Shown: positions 1 through 9,109, counted from the stretch's first letter. The stretch: 64,000 nucleotides of DNA from JAGVSZ01 sp963747775 (GCA_963747775.1 CAVVGT010000016.1:558001-622000), one strand, 5' to 3'. A program made the numbers and translations. Notes: generated from the letters alone by a model not told the origin.

Positions 1-200
1 GCTTGAACTCGCCGACCAGGCGCTGAAGGCCCCGTGCTTCCTTCAGCGGATTGAAGTTCTCGCGCGGGATGTTCTCGATCAGCGCCATCGCGCGCGCCGG
101 CGATAATCTCGTACCGCTCGGCGTTAACCGGTACGCACGAGGATCGGCTGCATCAAGCCCTGCACTTTTGATCGAGGCGGCGAGTGGGCCGATAGGGCCC
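1..200 (-). pseudogene. Decayed partial second copy of parB
   Basis: This stretch aligns without gaps to the intact parB gene: positions 1-90 match 1795-1884 at 77 of 90 bases. An 80-base deletion follows, then similarity resumes at about 97 (matching 1971 onward) and fades near 200. The 80-base deletion and two later one-base insertions (near 135 and 166) destroy the reading frame. It has the same orientation as parB and would run off the left edge of the window. It covers the central part of ParB, with part of the CTP-binding/arginine-rich region deleted. A gene remnant is much more likely than anything functional. A diverged duplicate or an incoming homologue are both possible origins. Confidence 0.85.
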
Positions 201-240
201 TGGCCAACGCAAGGTCCCACCGCGATCCGGGCCGCGCGAC

Positions 241-1227
241 TCACTCCGGGTCGATCTTCGCTTCCCTGACCAGTGCCGCCCACTTGTCGATCTCGCGTGC
301 GGTCAATGCGCCGAGCTCGGCCGGGGTGCTGGCCCGTACGTCGAATCCCTGGACGGCCAGCCGACGCTTGAAGTCCTCGCGCTCGGCCGCGCCGCGCGCT
401 GCCGCGTAGAGGCTCTGGATGATCGTGGGATCCGTCCCCCGGGGCGTGTACAGGCCGAAGAACACGATCATCTCGAATCCGGGTAGCGTGTCCGCGAGCG
501 GCGGCACGCCGGGCAGGATCGGGCTTTCCCGCGCGGACGTGACGGCGAGCGGCCGCACCGCGCCGGACTTGACGTGGCCGATCACCGCGGAGGCGTCCGC
601 AGCCATCATCGCCAGCCGCCCGGCGATCACGTCCGTGAGCGCCTGCGGCGGGCTTTTATAGGAGACGTTGGTCATGCCGAGACCGAGCCGATCGGAGAGC
701 ACCCGGCTCGGAATGATGTTGCCGGCCGTGCCCGAGCCGTAGAACAGCTTTCCGGTGTTCTGCTTCGCGTAGGCGACGAACTCGGCCATCGTGTTGGCCG
801 GGATGCCCGGGTTGACGACGATCACCTGCGGAATCGTTCCCAGCCCGACCACCGGGTCGAAATCCGTGCGCGGGTTGTAGGAGAGCTCCTTAAACAGCGC
901 CGGGTTGGCGGCGATCACGGTGGTCGCGCCGGCCAGGATCGTGTAACCGTCCGGCGCCGATTTCGCGACGTGCTCGGCGGCGATCCTGCCCACGGCGCCG
1001 ACGCGGTTGTCGATCACCACCGGCTGCTTGAGGTCGATCGCCATCTGGTCCGCGAGCGGCCGAACGAGGTTGTCGGTCGCCGTGCCGGGCGCAAAGGGTA
1101 CGACGATGCGGATCGGGCGTGTCGGATATTGCTGGGCGTCGGCCGGCAGAGCGAACACGAGCGCCATGAGAATGGTGGCGCAGGTATGCGCGGCGCCGCG
1201 GTGGAACAGCCGACTGCAATTGCGCAT
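241..1227 (-). CDS. Bug/TctC-family tricarboxylate-type substrate-binding protein
   Basis: Periplasmic solute receptor of the Bug (TctC) family, 328 aa. It is expected to bind a small carboxylate and deliver it to a TctA/TctB membrane pair. The start at 1227 is chosen because an AGGAGA ribosome-binding site lies 7 bases upstream and the protein then opens with a signal peptide ending near ALPADAQQ. The mature protein begins with YPTRPIRIVVPFAPGTATD, the usual Bug opening. An upstream ATG at 1329 would add 34 low-complexity residues without a ribosome-binding site. It sits alone between parB and a parB remnant, with no tctA/tctB beside it, as is common for orphan Bug receptors in betaproteobacteria. 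The ligand cannot be told from sequence. Confidence 0.92.
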   Translation of the reverse strand: MRNCSRLFHRGAAHTCATILMALVFALPADAQQYPTRPIRIVVPFAPGTATDNLVRPLADQMAIDLKQPVVIDNRVGAVGRIAAEHVAKSAPDGYTILAGATTVIAANPALFKELSYNPRTDFDPVVGLGTIPQVIVVNPGIPANTMAEFVAYAKQNTGKLFYGSGTAGNIIPSRVLSDRLGLGMTNVSYKSPPQALTDVIAGRLAMMAADASAVIGHVKSGAVRPLAVTSARESPILPGVPPLADTLPGFEMIVFFGLYTPRGTDPTIIQSLYAAARGAAEREDFKRRLAVQGFDVRASTPAELGALTAREIDKWAALVREAKIDPE

Positions 1228-1363
1228 GGGTTTTCTCCTGCGTGTGCCAACGTGACCCCGCCGGCGGGATGTCCCGCGGTGTGCCCCGCGGTGTGCCCCG
1301 ATGGTATCCGGTGGCGTCCCGAAGGTCATCTTCCGCGCACGTGCCGCGCGACCGCGCGCCGGC

Positions 1364-2221
1364 TCAGCTCGTCAGCTTCCCGAGCAGATCGTCCAAATGC
1401 TCGTGGCTCATATAGCTGATCACGATCCGACCGCCGCCCTTCTTCCCGGGCTTGATCTCGACCCCGGTACCCAGCTTTTCCGACACCTCTTCCTCGAGTC
1501 GCCGGACGTCGCGGCTCGTGCGCGCTTTCGGCCGCGCTGCTTTTGCATGCGGGTGCAGGATGTCGTTGACCAGCTGCTCGGTCTCACGCACCGACAGCCC
1601 CTTCCCCGCGACCCGCTTCGCCGTGTCGATCTGCAGCTCGCCGTCGAGCGCGAGGAGCGCGCGGCCGTGCCCCATTTCGATCTTGCCGTCGAAGAGGAGC
1701 GCCTGCACGGCCTTCGTCAGGTTGAGTAACCGCAACAGGTTGGTCGTCGCCGCGCGGGAGCGGCCGATCGCGTCGGCGGCCTCCTGGTGGGTGAGATTGA
1801 ACTCGTCCACCAGGCGCTGCACGCCCTGCGCTTCCTCCAGCGGGTTGAGGTCTTCGCGCTGGATGTTCTCGATCAGCGCCATCGCGAGCGCCGCTTGATC
1901 GGACACCTCGCGCACCACGATCGGCACTTCCTGCAAGCCGGCCATGCGCGCGGCGCGCCAGCGGCGTTCGCCGGCGATGATCTCGTACCGCTCGGCGTCA
2001 ACGGGACGCGCGAGGATCGGCTGCATCAAGCCCTGCACCTTGATCGAGGCGGCGAGCTCGCCGAGCGAGGCCTCGTCCATCTTGGTCCGCGGCTGGTACT
2101 TCCCCGGCTGCAGCCGCTCGACGCGCACCGTGGCGAGCGACTCGCGGCCCGGCGCGGCCGCCTCGTCGCCGCCGCCCAGCAATGCGTCGAGCCCGCGTCC
2201 CAGTCCCTTCTGCTTGATCAT
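1364..2221 (-). CDS. parB: Chromosome-partitioning protein ParB
   Basis: ParB, the CTP-dependent DNA clamp that loads at parS and spreads to organise and segregate the origin. It has 285 aa, normal length. The N-terminus has the GLGRGLDALLGG motif used for ParA contact. The CTP-binding region includes GERRWRA (about residue 80) and ENIQREDLNPLEEA (about 115). A helix-turn-helix follows around HQEAADAIGRSRAATTNLLR, and the C-terminal dimerisation domain ends in LDDLLGKL. It lies 19 bp downstream of parA in one operon. Two candidate parS targets are present near 5645-5699. Confidence 0.97.
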   Translation of the reverse strand: MIKQKGLGRGLDALLGGGDEAAAPGRESLATVRVERLQPGKYQPRTKMDEASLGELAASIKVQGLMQPILARPVDAERYEIIAGERRWRAARMAGLQEVPIVVREVSDQAALAMALIENIQREDLNPLEEAQGVQRLVDEFNLTHQEAADAIGRSRAATTNLLRLLNLTKAVQALLFDGKIEMGHGRALLALDGELQIDTAKRVAGKGLSVRETEQLVNDILHPHAKAARPKARTSRDVRRLEEEVSEKLGTGVEIKPGKKGGGRIVISYMSHEHLDDLLGKLTS

Positions 2222-2240
2222 CGCCCGGTCCTTCTACCGA

Positions 2241-3032
2241 TCACGCCACGGCCACGGCCGGCGGGGCGGCCGCCGCCCGGCCGAGGATCTCGCCGGTGAG
2301 CGCAAGATAGGCCTGCGAGCCCTTGCAGGACGCGTCGAAGTTCACCGCGGGAGCCCCGTAGCTCGGCGCTTCGGCGAGACGCACGTTGCGCGGGATGATC
2401 GTGCCGTACACCTTCGTGCCGAAATGCTGCTCGAGCTGTTCCGACACCTGCTGCGACAGCGTGTTGCGCGGGTCGAACATGGTGCGTAGCAGGCCCTCGA
2501 TCTCGAGTTGCGGGTTCAGGTGCTGGCGCACCTTCTTGATCGTGTTGATGAGATCAGACAGGCCCTCGAGCGCGTAGTACTCGCACTGCATGGGGATGAG
2601 CACCGCGTCGGCGGCCACCAGCCCGTTGACTGTCAGCAGATTGAGCGCCGGTGGGCAGTCGAGCATGATGAAGTCGTAGTCGTGCGCGACGTTCGCGAGC
2701 GCGCTCTTCAGCCGCGTTTCCCGATGCTCCAGCTCGACCATCTCAACCTCGGCGCCGGCGAGCTCGCGATTGGCGGGAAGCACGTCGTAACTCCCGGACT
2801 CCGAGCGCTTGCGCACCGCTTCGACAGTGCTCAGCCCGAGCAGGACGTGGTACACAGTGTGCTCGAGCGCGCGCTTGTCGACGCCCGAGCCCATGGTCGC
2901 ATTGCCCTGCGGATCGAGATCCACGAGCAGCACCCGCTTGCCCGCCTTTGCGAGTCCGGCGGCGACGTTCACCGTGGTCGTGGTCTTGCCCACGCCGCCT
3001 TTCTGGTTGGCAATCGCGATGATCCGCGTCAC
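2241..3032 (-). CDS. parA: Chromosome-partitioning ATPase ParA (Soj)
   Basis: ParA/Soj Walker-type ATPase, 263 aa. It binds nucleoid DNA as an ATP dimer and is stimulated by ParB to move origins. The deviant Walker A motif NQKGGVGKTTT is at about residues 8-18 and the Walker B-like FIMLDCPPAL near 115-125. I start it at the GTG at 3032, whose bases overlap the rsmG stop as GTGA, a typical translationally coupled junction. Upstream in-frame codons lie inside rsmG and give no ParA-like sequence. It is third in the mnmG-rsmG-parA-parB operon. Confidence 0.96.
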   Translation of the reverse strand: MTRIIAIANQKGGVGKTTTTVNVAAGLAKAGKRVLLVDLDPQGNATMGSGVDKRALEHTVYHVLLGLSTVEAVRKRSESGSYDVLPANRELAGAEVEMVELEHRETRLKSALANVAHDYDFIMLDCPPALNLLTVNGLVAADAVLIPMQCEYYALEGLSDLINTIKKVRQHLNPQLEIEGLLRTMFDPRNTLSQQVSEQLEQHFGTKVYGTIIPRNVRLAEAPSYGAPAVNFDASCKGSQAYLALTGEILGRAAAAPPAVAVA

Positions 3033-3652
3033 GTCGCGCCCATGAGGACGAGATGCCGCTCGGCGTCGAGCCCCGGGACACGAAGCCGGACCACTTCCTG
3101 CACGCGGTAGGCCCTGGGCAGCCGCTCGATCTCTTCGAACGGATGTACGCCTTTCATCGCGGCGAGCACGCCCTGCGGGGCGAGGAGCCGGCCGGCGAGT
3201 GAGACGAATTCGCCGAGCTCCGCGAAGGCGCGCGACACGATCGTGTCGAAGCGCGCCTCGGGATGCCACGACTCGACCCGCTCCGTAACGACCTGCACGT
3301 TCGCGAGCTGCAGCTCCGCGGCCGCTTGGGTCAGGAATGCGGACTTCTTGTGGCTGCTCTCGAGGAGCGTCACGTCCAGCGCCGGACTGGCGACTGCGAT
3401 CGGAATGCCCGGCAGGCCGGCGCCGCTGCCGACGTCGAGCACGCGCGGGCCGCGCATGTGCGGCAACGCCGCGAGCGAGTCGAGCAAGTGATGCGTGACC
3501 ATGCGCTCACGCTCGCGGATGGCGGTCAGGTTGTAGACGCGATTCCACTTTTCGAGGAGATCGAGATACCGCTCGAGCGTAGCAACCTGCACATCGGCGA
3601 GCGCCAGACCGAGCGCGGCGGTGGCGCGCCCGAGTTCGTGCGCGCCGTTCAT
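3029..3652 (-). CDS. rsmG: 16S rRNA (guanine-N7) methyltransferase RsmG (GidB)
   Basis: RsmG methylates N7 of a guanine in the 530 loop of 16S rRNA using S-adenosylmethionine. It has 207 aa. The SAM-binding signature VLDVGSGAGLPGIPIA is around residues 70-85, followed by the acidic LLESSHKKSAFL segment. The early LEKWNRVYNLTAI block is typical of GidB. The ATG at 3652 overlaps the mnmG stop as ATGA, which fixes the start. The longer open frame continuing upstream lies antiparallel-coded within mnmG and is not part of the protein. The end overlaps the parA start. Confidence 0.97.
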   Translation of the reverse strand: MNGAHELGRATAALGLALADVQVATLERYLDLLEKWNRVYNLTAIRERERMVTHHLLDSLAALPHMRGPRVLDVGSGAGLPGIPIAVASPALDVTLLESSHKKSAFLTQAAAELQLANVQVVTERVESWHPEARFDTIVSRAFAELGEFVSLAGRLLAPQGVLAAMKGVHPFEEIERLPRAYRVQEVVRLRVPGLDAERHLVLMGAT

Positions 3653-5556
3653 GCCGCGCTCTTCTCCGGCTGATCCTCCCCGTGCACGGCGCGGCGCTTC
3701 AGGTGCACGAGCAGCAGGGAGATCGCCGCCGGCGTGACGCCCTGGATGCGCGACGCCTGGCCGATCGTCTCGGGCCGATGGTGCGCAAGCTTCTGCCGCA
3801 CCTCCATCGACAGCCCGCGCACGGCGCCGTAGTCCAGATCGCGCGGAAGCGGCGTCGACTCGTGCGCCTGCTGCCGCGCGACCTCGTCCTGCTGGCGCGC
3901 GATGTAGCCCGCGTACTTCGCCTGGATCTCCACTTGCGCGGCAACGGTCGCGTCGCGGGTGCCGGGTCCTGCACTGGGCAGCGTCATCAGCGCGGCGTAT
4001 GTCACGTCCGGACGCTTGAGCAGATCGAGTAGCGTGTGCTCGCGCTCGATCGGCTGCCCGAGAACGCGCTCGGCGTCCTCGACCGGCAGCAGCCGCGGAT
4101 TCACCCAGGTCGACTTGAGCCGCTCCTGCTCCGCCGCGATCGCGTCGCGCTTGCGCGCGTACGCATCCCACCGGGCGTCATCGATCACGTCGAGCGTGCG
4201 CCCGGTTTCGGTGAGGCGCAGGTCGGCATTGTCCTCGCGGAGCATCAGCCGATATTCGGCGCGGCTCGTGAACATCCGGTAGGGCTCCGCGACCCCACGG
4301 GTGATGAGATCGTCGACGAGAACGCCGATGTACGCCTCGTCGCGACGCGGACACCAGGCGTCCTTGCTGCGCACCAAGAGCGCAGCGTTGATCCCGGCGA
4401 GGACGCCCTGCGCGGCGGCCTCCTCGTAACCGGTCGTGCCGTTGATCTGCCCGGCGAAGAAGAGACCGGCAATCGCTTTCGTTTCGAGGGAGGCCTTCAG
4501 ACCCCGCGGATCGAAGTAGTCGTACTCGATCGCGTAGCCCGGTCGGAGGATATGGGCCATCTCCAACCCTTTGATCGACCTCACTAATTCTAGTTGAACA
4601 TCGAAAGGCAGGCTAGTTGAGATGCCGTTCGGATAGATCTCATGCGTCTCGAGCCCCTCCGGCTCGAGGAAAATCTGATGGCTCGATTTGCCGGCGAAGC
4701 GGTGGATCTTGTCCTCGATCGAGGGGCAATACCGCGGTCCGACGCCCTCGATCCTGCCGGTGTACATCGGGGAGCGGTCCAGTCCGCCTCGGATGATGTC
4801 GTGCGTGCGCGGATTGGTGTGGGTGACCCAGCAGGACAACTGGGCTGGGTGCATCTCCCGCGTGCCGACAAATGAGAACACCGGCGTCGGATCATCACCC
4901 GGCTGCACTTCCATCACCGCGAAATCGATGGTTCGGCCATCGAGTCGAGGCGGCGTTCCCGTTTTGAGGCGGCCGACCGGAAGGTTCAGCTCCCGCAGCC
5001 GTGCGGCAAGGCGAATCGACGGTGGGTCACCTGCCCGCCCTGCCGAGTAGTTCTCCAGGCCGACGTGGATCAGTCCCGAGAGGAACGTCCCCGTAGTGAG
5101 CACAACCGCCTGGGCATTAAAGCGAATCCCGAGGTGAGTGACCGCACCGACGACGCGGTCGCCGTCCAAGATGAGGTCGTCCACGGCCTGCTGAAACAGG
5201 GTGAGATTCGGTTGGCTTTCAAGCCGGCTGCGAATCGCTTGCCGGTAAAGAACGCGGTCGGCCTGGGCACGGGTCGCCCGGACCGCAGGGCCTTTGCTCG
5301 AATTGAGCGTGCGGAACTGAATACCGGCCTGGTCGGTGGCAAGCGCCATCGCGCCGCCAAGGGCATCGACTTCCCGCACCAGATGCCCCTTGCCGATCCC
5401 GCCGATCGACGGGTTGCAGGACATTTGTCCGAGCGTCTCGATGCTGTGCGTCAGGAGCAACGTCTTGCACCCGGCGCGCGCGGCTGCGAGCGCCGCTTCG
5501 GTGCCCGCATGGCCACCACCGACGACGATCACATCGAACAGTTCCGGGAAATTCAT
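3649..5556 (-). CDS. mnmG: tRNA uridine-5-carboxymethylaminomethyl modification enzyme MnmG (GidA)
   Basis: FAD-dependent subunit of the MnmE-MnmG complex, which installs cmnm5 groups on the wobble uridine of certain tRNAs. It has 635 aa, normal length. The FAD-binding GGGHAGTEAALAAARAG motif is at residues 13-29. GidA signatures SCNPSIGGIGKGHLVREVDALGG and GLFFAGQINGTTGYEEAAAQG are clear. The start at 5556 gives MNFPELFDVIVVGGG. An in-frame upstream start would translate across both parS sites and is rejected. The partner MnmE is encoded at 13205-14602. Confidence 0.97.
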   Translation of the reverse strand: MNFPELFDVIVVGGGHAGTEAALAAARAGCKTLLLTHSIETLGQMSCNPSIGGIGKGHLVREVDALGGAMALATDQAGIQFRTLNSSKGPAVRATRAQADRVLYRQAIRSRLESQPNLTLFQQAVDDLILDGDRVVGAVTHLGIRFNAQAVVLTTGTFLSGLIHVGLENYSAGRAGDPPSIRLAARLRELNLPVGRLKTGTPPRLDGRTIDFAVMEVQPGDDPTPVFSFVGTREMHPAQLSCWVTHTNPRTHDIIRGGLDRSPMYTGRIEGVGPRYCPSIEDKIHRFAGKSSHQIFLEPEGLETHEIYPNGISTSLPFDVQLELVRSIKGLEMAHILRPGYAIEYDYFDPRGLKASLETKAIAGLFFAGQINGTTGYEEAAAQGVLAGINAALLVRSKDAWCPRRDEAYIGVLVDDLITRGVAEPYRMFTSRAEYRLMLREDNADLRLTETGRTLDVIDDARWDAYARKRDAIAAEQERLKSTWVNPRLLPVEDAERVLGQPIEREHTLLDLLKRPDVTYAALMTLPSAGPGTRDATVAAQVEIQAKYAGYIARQQDEVARQQAHESTPLPRDLDYGAVRGLSMEVRQKLAHHRPETIGQASRIQGVTPAAISLLLVHLKRRAVHGEDQPEKSAA

Positions 5557-5644
5557 GGTGGGGACGCTCGCGGAGCGCGGATTGTACGCCCTACGCTTGG
5601 GGCGCGAAACCGGGGCATCCAGCCAGGCCGAGGTCCGCCAGGCT

Positions 5645-5660
5645 TGTTCCACGTGGAACA
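5645..5660. other. parS centromere site (perfect palindrome)
   Basis: TGTTCCACGTGGAACA is a perfect 16-bp palindrome identical to the parS consensus recognised by chromosomal ParB proteins. It lies about 90 bp upstream of the mnmG start, in the gap before the aminotransferase gene and about 11 kb from dnaA. ParB should load here. Confidence 0.93.
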
Positions 5661-5683
5661 TCGCCACGGGGTTACCGCCGGGA

Positions 5684-5699
5684 TGTTCCACGTGGAACC
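5684..5699. other. parS centromere site (one mismatch)
   Basis: TGTTCCACGTGGAACC differs from the parS palindrome only in the last base. It is 23 bp from the first site and ends one base before the stop codon of the aminotransferase gene. Paired parS sites near mnmG are expected for an origin-proximal centromere. Confidence 0.88.
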
Positions 5700-5700
5700 G

Positions 5701-7038
5701 CTACAGAACCTGTTCGAGCGATACCGCCAGCTTGTCCACCAGCTCGTGCAGGTGACGCTCCTCGATTACGTACGGTGGTGCGATCAAAACGTGATCGCCT
5801 TGCCGGCCGTCGATGGTCCCGCCCATCGGATAGCACAGCAATCCATTCGCGAGCGCCTGCCGCTTCAAGCGCGCATGTAAGCGTCGATCGGGATCGAATG
5901 GCGTCTTGGAGGCGCGATCCGCAACGAGCTCAAGGGCCCAAAGGAGGCCACGGCCCCGAATGTCGCCGACGTGTGCGTGACCATCAAATCGCTCCCTTAG
6001 CAGCATGCCCAGCTTTCCGCCGAGGGACCGTGCTTGCCCGAGGAGGCCTCGCTCGCGGATCGCCCGCTGGACTGCGAGCGCGGCCGCGCAGGCTACAGGG
6101 TGTCCGCTATAGGTGTGACCGTGCAGAAAAGCCCCGCTTCCGGCCACGATCGCATCGGTAATTCGCTGGTGGATCAGGACCGCCCCGATGGGTTGATATC
6201 CGGCCGCCAGCCCCTTGCCGATCGTGATGAGGTCCGGAATTACGCCTTCCGCCTCGCAGGCGTGGAGCGTGCCGCAGCGACCCATCCCGCACATGACTTC
6301 GTCCAGGATCAGGAGCACCCCATGTCGGTCGCAGACCTCGCGCACCCGGGCGAAGTAGCCGGGGACCGGCGGCTGCGCACCGAGCGTCGCGCCGCAAACG
6401 GTCTCCGCGACGAAGCCGATCACAGACTTCGGGCCGAGCCTCGCGATTTCGGACTCGAGCTCTCGGGCCAGGCGCTCGCCGTAAGCCTCGGGTGTCTCCG
6501 CGGCGAGCATGTCGCGATAGGGGTAGCACGGTGAAACGTGCACGACCTCGACGAGGAGCGGCTCGTACTGGGCGCGGCGGAAGGCGTTTCCTCCGACGGC
6601 GAGGGCGCCTAGGGTGCTCCCGTGATAGCTCTGTCGGCGAGCGATCACTTTCGTCCTTTCCGGCTCCCCGACTTCAAGGAAGTACTGGCGACAAAGCTTG
6701 AGGGCAGCTTCGATCGCCTCGGAGCCGCCCGACACGAAGTAGGCTTTAGCGATCCCTGCAGGGGCGTGTGCGGTCAGGTCTGCCGCGAGCGCCTCCATCG
6801 GCTCGTTCGTAAAGAACGAGGTGTGCGCGTACGGCAGGCGCCGGAGCTGAGTCTCGACCGCCGCGACGATCCCGGGGTCGCTATGGCCCAAGCACGACAC
6901 TGCGGCGCCGCCGGACCCGTCGAGATACCGCTTGCCGCTCGCATCGATCAGGTAGGGCCCATCGCCAGCGACCGCCATCGGGTACGCATGTCGAGGGTCA
7001 CGATGGAAAACAGCGGTAACCGCAGGCCCGCGGCTCAT
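5701..7038 (-). CDS. Class III PLP-dependent aminotransferase
   Basis: Fold-type I, class III aminotransferase, 445 aa, probably moving an amino group from an amine or omega-amino acid to a keto acid. The start at 7038 gives MSRGPAVTAVFHRDPRHAYP; upstream residues are proline/alanine-rich and not family-like. The cofactor region includes YFVSGGSEAIEAALKLCRQY and LLILDEVMCGMGRCGTLHA. The Schiff-base lysine is in LITIGKGLAAGYQPIGAVL. Substrate specificity cannot be deduced; homologues are annotated as omega-amino acid:pyruvate or diamine aminotransferases. It is downstream of pckG behind a terminator, so it is probably transcribed separately. Confidence 0.92.
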   Translation of the reverse strand: MSRGPAVTAVFHRDPRHAYPMAVAGDGPYLIDASGKRYLDGSGGAAVSCLGHSDPGIVAAVETQLRRLPYAHTSFFTNEPMEALAADLTAHAPAGIAKAYFVSGGSEAIEAALKLCRQYFLEVGEPERTKVIARRQSYHGSTLGALAVGGNAFRRAQYEPLLVEVVHVSPCYPYRDMLAAETPEAYGERLARELESEIARLGPKSVIGFVAETVCGATLGAQPPVPGYFARVREVCDRHGVLLILDEVMCGMGRCGTLHACEAEGVIPDLITIGKGLAAGYQPIGAVLIHQRITDAIVAGSGAFLHGHTYSGHPVACAAALAVQRAIRERGLLGQARSLGGKLGMLLRERFDGHAHVGDIRGRGLLWALELVADRASKTPFDPDRRLHARLKRQALANGLLCYPMGGTIDGRQGDHVLIAPPYVIEERHLHELVDKLAVSLEQVL

Positions 7039-7066
7039 GCGGCGATTGTAGTGTGCCGGACCCCCG

Positions 7067-7096
7067 AAAAAACGCGGGGCCGCACGCGGCGGCCCC
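7067..7096 (-). terminator. Rho-independent terminator after pckG
   Basis: On the minus strand the arms GGGGCCG and CGGCCCC (7090-7096 and 7076-7082) form a 7-bp GC-rich stem with a 7-base loop. Three bases then precede a run of six T (7067-7072). It lies between the pckG stop and the aminotransferase start, so it should end pckG transcripts. Confidence 0.8.
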
Positions 7097-7119
7097 GGTA
7101 GCAATGCGGTTGCGCGGGG

Positions 7120-8946
7120 TCAGCCCATTGCAAGCCCGATGGCTTCACGGCGCAACGCCAGCTCGCGCGGCAACCGCGCGCCGAGCTTCTCGAACAGGTC
7201 GTCGTGCTGCCCGAGCTCATCCTGCCATTCGTCATGGCGCAACGCGGTCGCGGCGGCGTACTGTTCACGCGAGAACCGGTCGAGCCCGACCCATACGAGA
7301 TCTTCGTAGGCCGGCACCCAGCCAATGGGCGTCTCGGTCGCGCCCGCGCGGCCGCGACAGCGCTCCACGACCCACTTGAGCACGCGCATGTTGTCACCGT
7401 AACCCGGCCAGACGAACTTGCCGTGCGCGTCGGTCCGGAACCAGTTGACCAGGAAAACATGCGGGCGATGCGAGGCCGAGCGACCGACCTTGAGCCAATG
7501 CGAGAAGTAGTCCCCCATGTTGTAGCCGACGAACGGGATCATCGCCATGGGATCGCGGCGCACCACGCCGACTTTCCCGGTCGCCGCCGCGGTCGTCTCC
7601 GATCCCATCGTCGCAGCGAGGTATACACCGGTATCCCAGTCCGCCGCCTCGACAACGAGCGGCACGGTGTTCGAGCGCCGTCCGCCGAAGATCATTGCGC
7701 TGATCGGGACGCCGTTCGGGTTCTCCCATTCGGTATCCAGCGAGGCGAGCTGCGTGGCCGCGACGGTGAAGCGCGAGTTCGGATGAGCCGCCTTGCGGCC
7801 CGAATCCGGCGTCCAGGGTTGCCCCTGCCAGTCGGTGAGATGCGCTGGCGGAACGTCGGTCAGACCCTCCCACCACACATCGCCCTCGGGGGTGAGCGCA
7901 ACATTGGTGAAGATGGTGTTTGAACGTATCGCTCCCAGGCAGTTCGGATTCGTCTTCGCCGAGGTGCCCGGCGCGACGCCGAAGAGACCGGCCTCCGGAT
8001 TGATCGCATAGAGACGGCCATCCTTTCCCGGCTTGATCCAGGCGATGTCCTCGCCAATCGTTGTGACCTTCCAGCCCTGGAAGGCCGGCGGCGGTACGAG
8101 CATCGCGAAGTTCGTTTTGCCGCAGGCGCTGGGGAACGCGGCACTCACATACGTCTTCTCGCCGTTGGGTGCGGTCACGCCGAGGATGAGCATGTGCTCT
8201 GCGAGCCACCCCTGGTCGCGGCCCATGACCGATGCGATCCGCAGGCTGAAGCATTTCTTTCCGAGCAGCGCGTTGCCGCCGTAGCCCGAGCCGAATGACC
8301 AGATCTCGCGCGTCTCGGGATAGTGAACGATGTACTTGTGCTCCTTGTTGCAGGGCCACGCGACATCCTTCTTCCCCGCCGCGAGCGGCGCCCCTACCGA
8401 ATGCACGCACGGGACGAACGCCCCCTCCGCGCCCAGCAGCTCCCACACTTTGGCGGTCATGCGCGTCATCACGCGCATGCTCACGACCACGTATGGCGAG
8501 TCGGTGATCTCGATCCCGATCTGCGAGATGTGCGAACCGAGCGGGCCCATCGAGAACGGAACGACGTACAGCGTGCGTCCGCGCATGCAGCCGTCGAAGA
8601 GCTGGGCAAGCGTGGAACGCATCTCCGCGGGTGCCATCCAGTTGTTCGTCGGGCCGGCATCCTCCTTCGCGTTCGAGCAGATGAAGGTGCGGTCTTCCAT
8701 TCGTGCGACATCGGTCGGGTCGGAGCGCGCGAGGAAGCTGCCCGGCCGAAGCTCGGGGTTCAGCCGCATCAAGGTTCCGCTACGGACCATCTCCTCGCAC
8801 AGCCGGTCGTACTCGGCTTGCGAGCCGTCGCACCAGTGGATCGCGTCCGGCTTGGTGAGCTCGGCGATCTCGGCGACCCACTCGATCGCCCGGCGATTGC
8901 GGACGTACTCCGGTACCGGGATGTGGGGAATGTATGGCTGATTCAT
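7120..8946 (-). CDS. pckG: Phosphoenolpyruvate carboxykinase (GTP)
   Basis: GTP-dependent PEP carboxykinase, converting oxaloacetate and GTP to phosphoenolpyruvate, GDP and CO2. It is the entry step of gluconeogenesis from organic acids. It has 608 aa, normal for this class. The P-loop-like kinase motif FPSACGKTNFAML is around residues 280-292. The catalytic-cysteine region falls within it, and HWCDGSQAEYDRL is near residue 38, both diagnostic of the GTP family rather than the ATP family. A terminator follows it. It fits a lifestyle based on carboxylates, as the Tct transporters nearby also suggest. Confidence 0.97.
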   Translation of the reverse strand: MNQPYIPHIPVPEYVRNRRAIEWVAEIAELTKPDAIHWCDGSQAEYDRLCEEMVRSGTLMRLNPELRPGSFLARSDPTDVARMEDRTFICSNAKEDAGPTNNWMAPAEMRSTLAQLFDGCMRGRTLYVVPFSMGPLGSHISQIGIEITDSPYVVVSMRVMTRMTAKVWELLGAEGAFVPCVHSVGAPLAAGKKDVAWPCNKEHKYIVHYPETREIWSFGSGYGGNALLGKKCFSLRIASVMGRDQGWLAEHMLILGVTAPNGEKTYVSAAFPSACGKTNFAMLVPPPAFQGWKVTTIGEDIAWIKPGKDGRLYAINPEAGLFGVAPGTSAKTNPNCLGAIRSNTIFTNVALTPEGDVWWEGLTDVPPAHLTDWQGQPWTPDSGRKAAHPNSRFTVAATQLASLDTEWENPNGVPISAMIFGGRRSNTVPLVVEAADWDTGVYLAATMGSETTAAATGKVGVVRRDPMAMIPFVGYNMGDYFSHWLKVGRSASHRPHVFLVNWFRTDAHGKFVWPGYGDNMRVLKWVVERCRGRAGATETPIGWVPAYEDLVWVGLDRFSREQYAAATALRHDEWQDELGQHDDLFEKLGARLPRELALRREAIGLAMG

Positions 8947-9109
8947 CTGGCAGGGGCCCCATTCGATTGGACGAGGGTGAGCCGCTCCCGCGTTGTTGTT
9001 CTTCGTCTGGGGGTGCCTGCAGGGCGGCCGGCTGAACTCCGGTGGAGCGAAACTCTAGCAGAAAAACACCCCCTTACGCCGCTCTCGGGACGCGCAGGAC
9101 GCAGGTTTT

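Noticed and set aside
1268..1300. Short tandem repeat of a GTGCCCCGCGG-like unit upstream of the lone Bug receptor gene
   Set aside because: Only about three imperfect copies in GC-rich leader DNA; no evidence of function.
5557..5691. Upstream extension of the mnmG frame to an ATG at 5691
   Set aside because: It would translate both parS palindromes and has no family similarity; the ATG at 5556 matches the MnmG N-terminus.
8947..9109. Possible small gene or RNA in the gap before pckG
   Set aside because: No start with ribosome-binding site, no stable hairpin with T-run, no recognisable motif.
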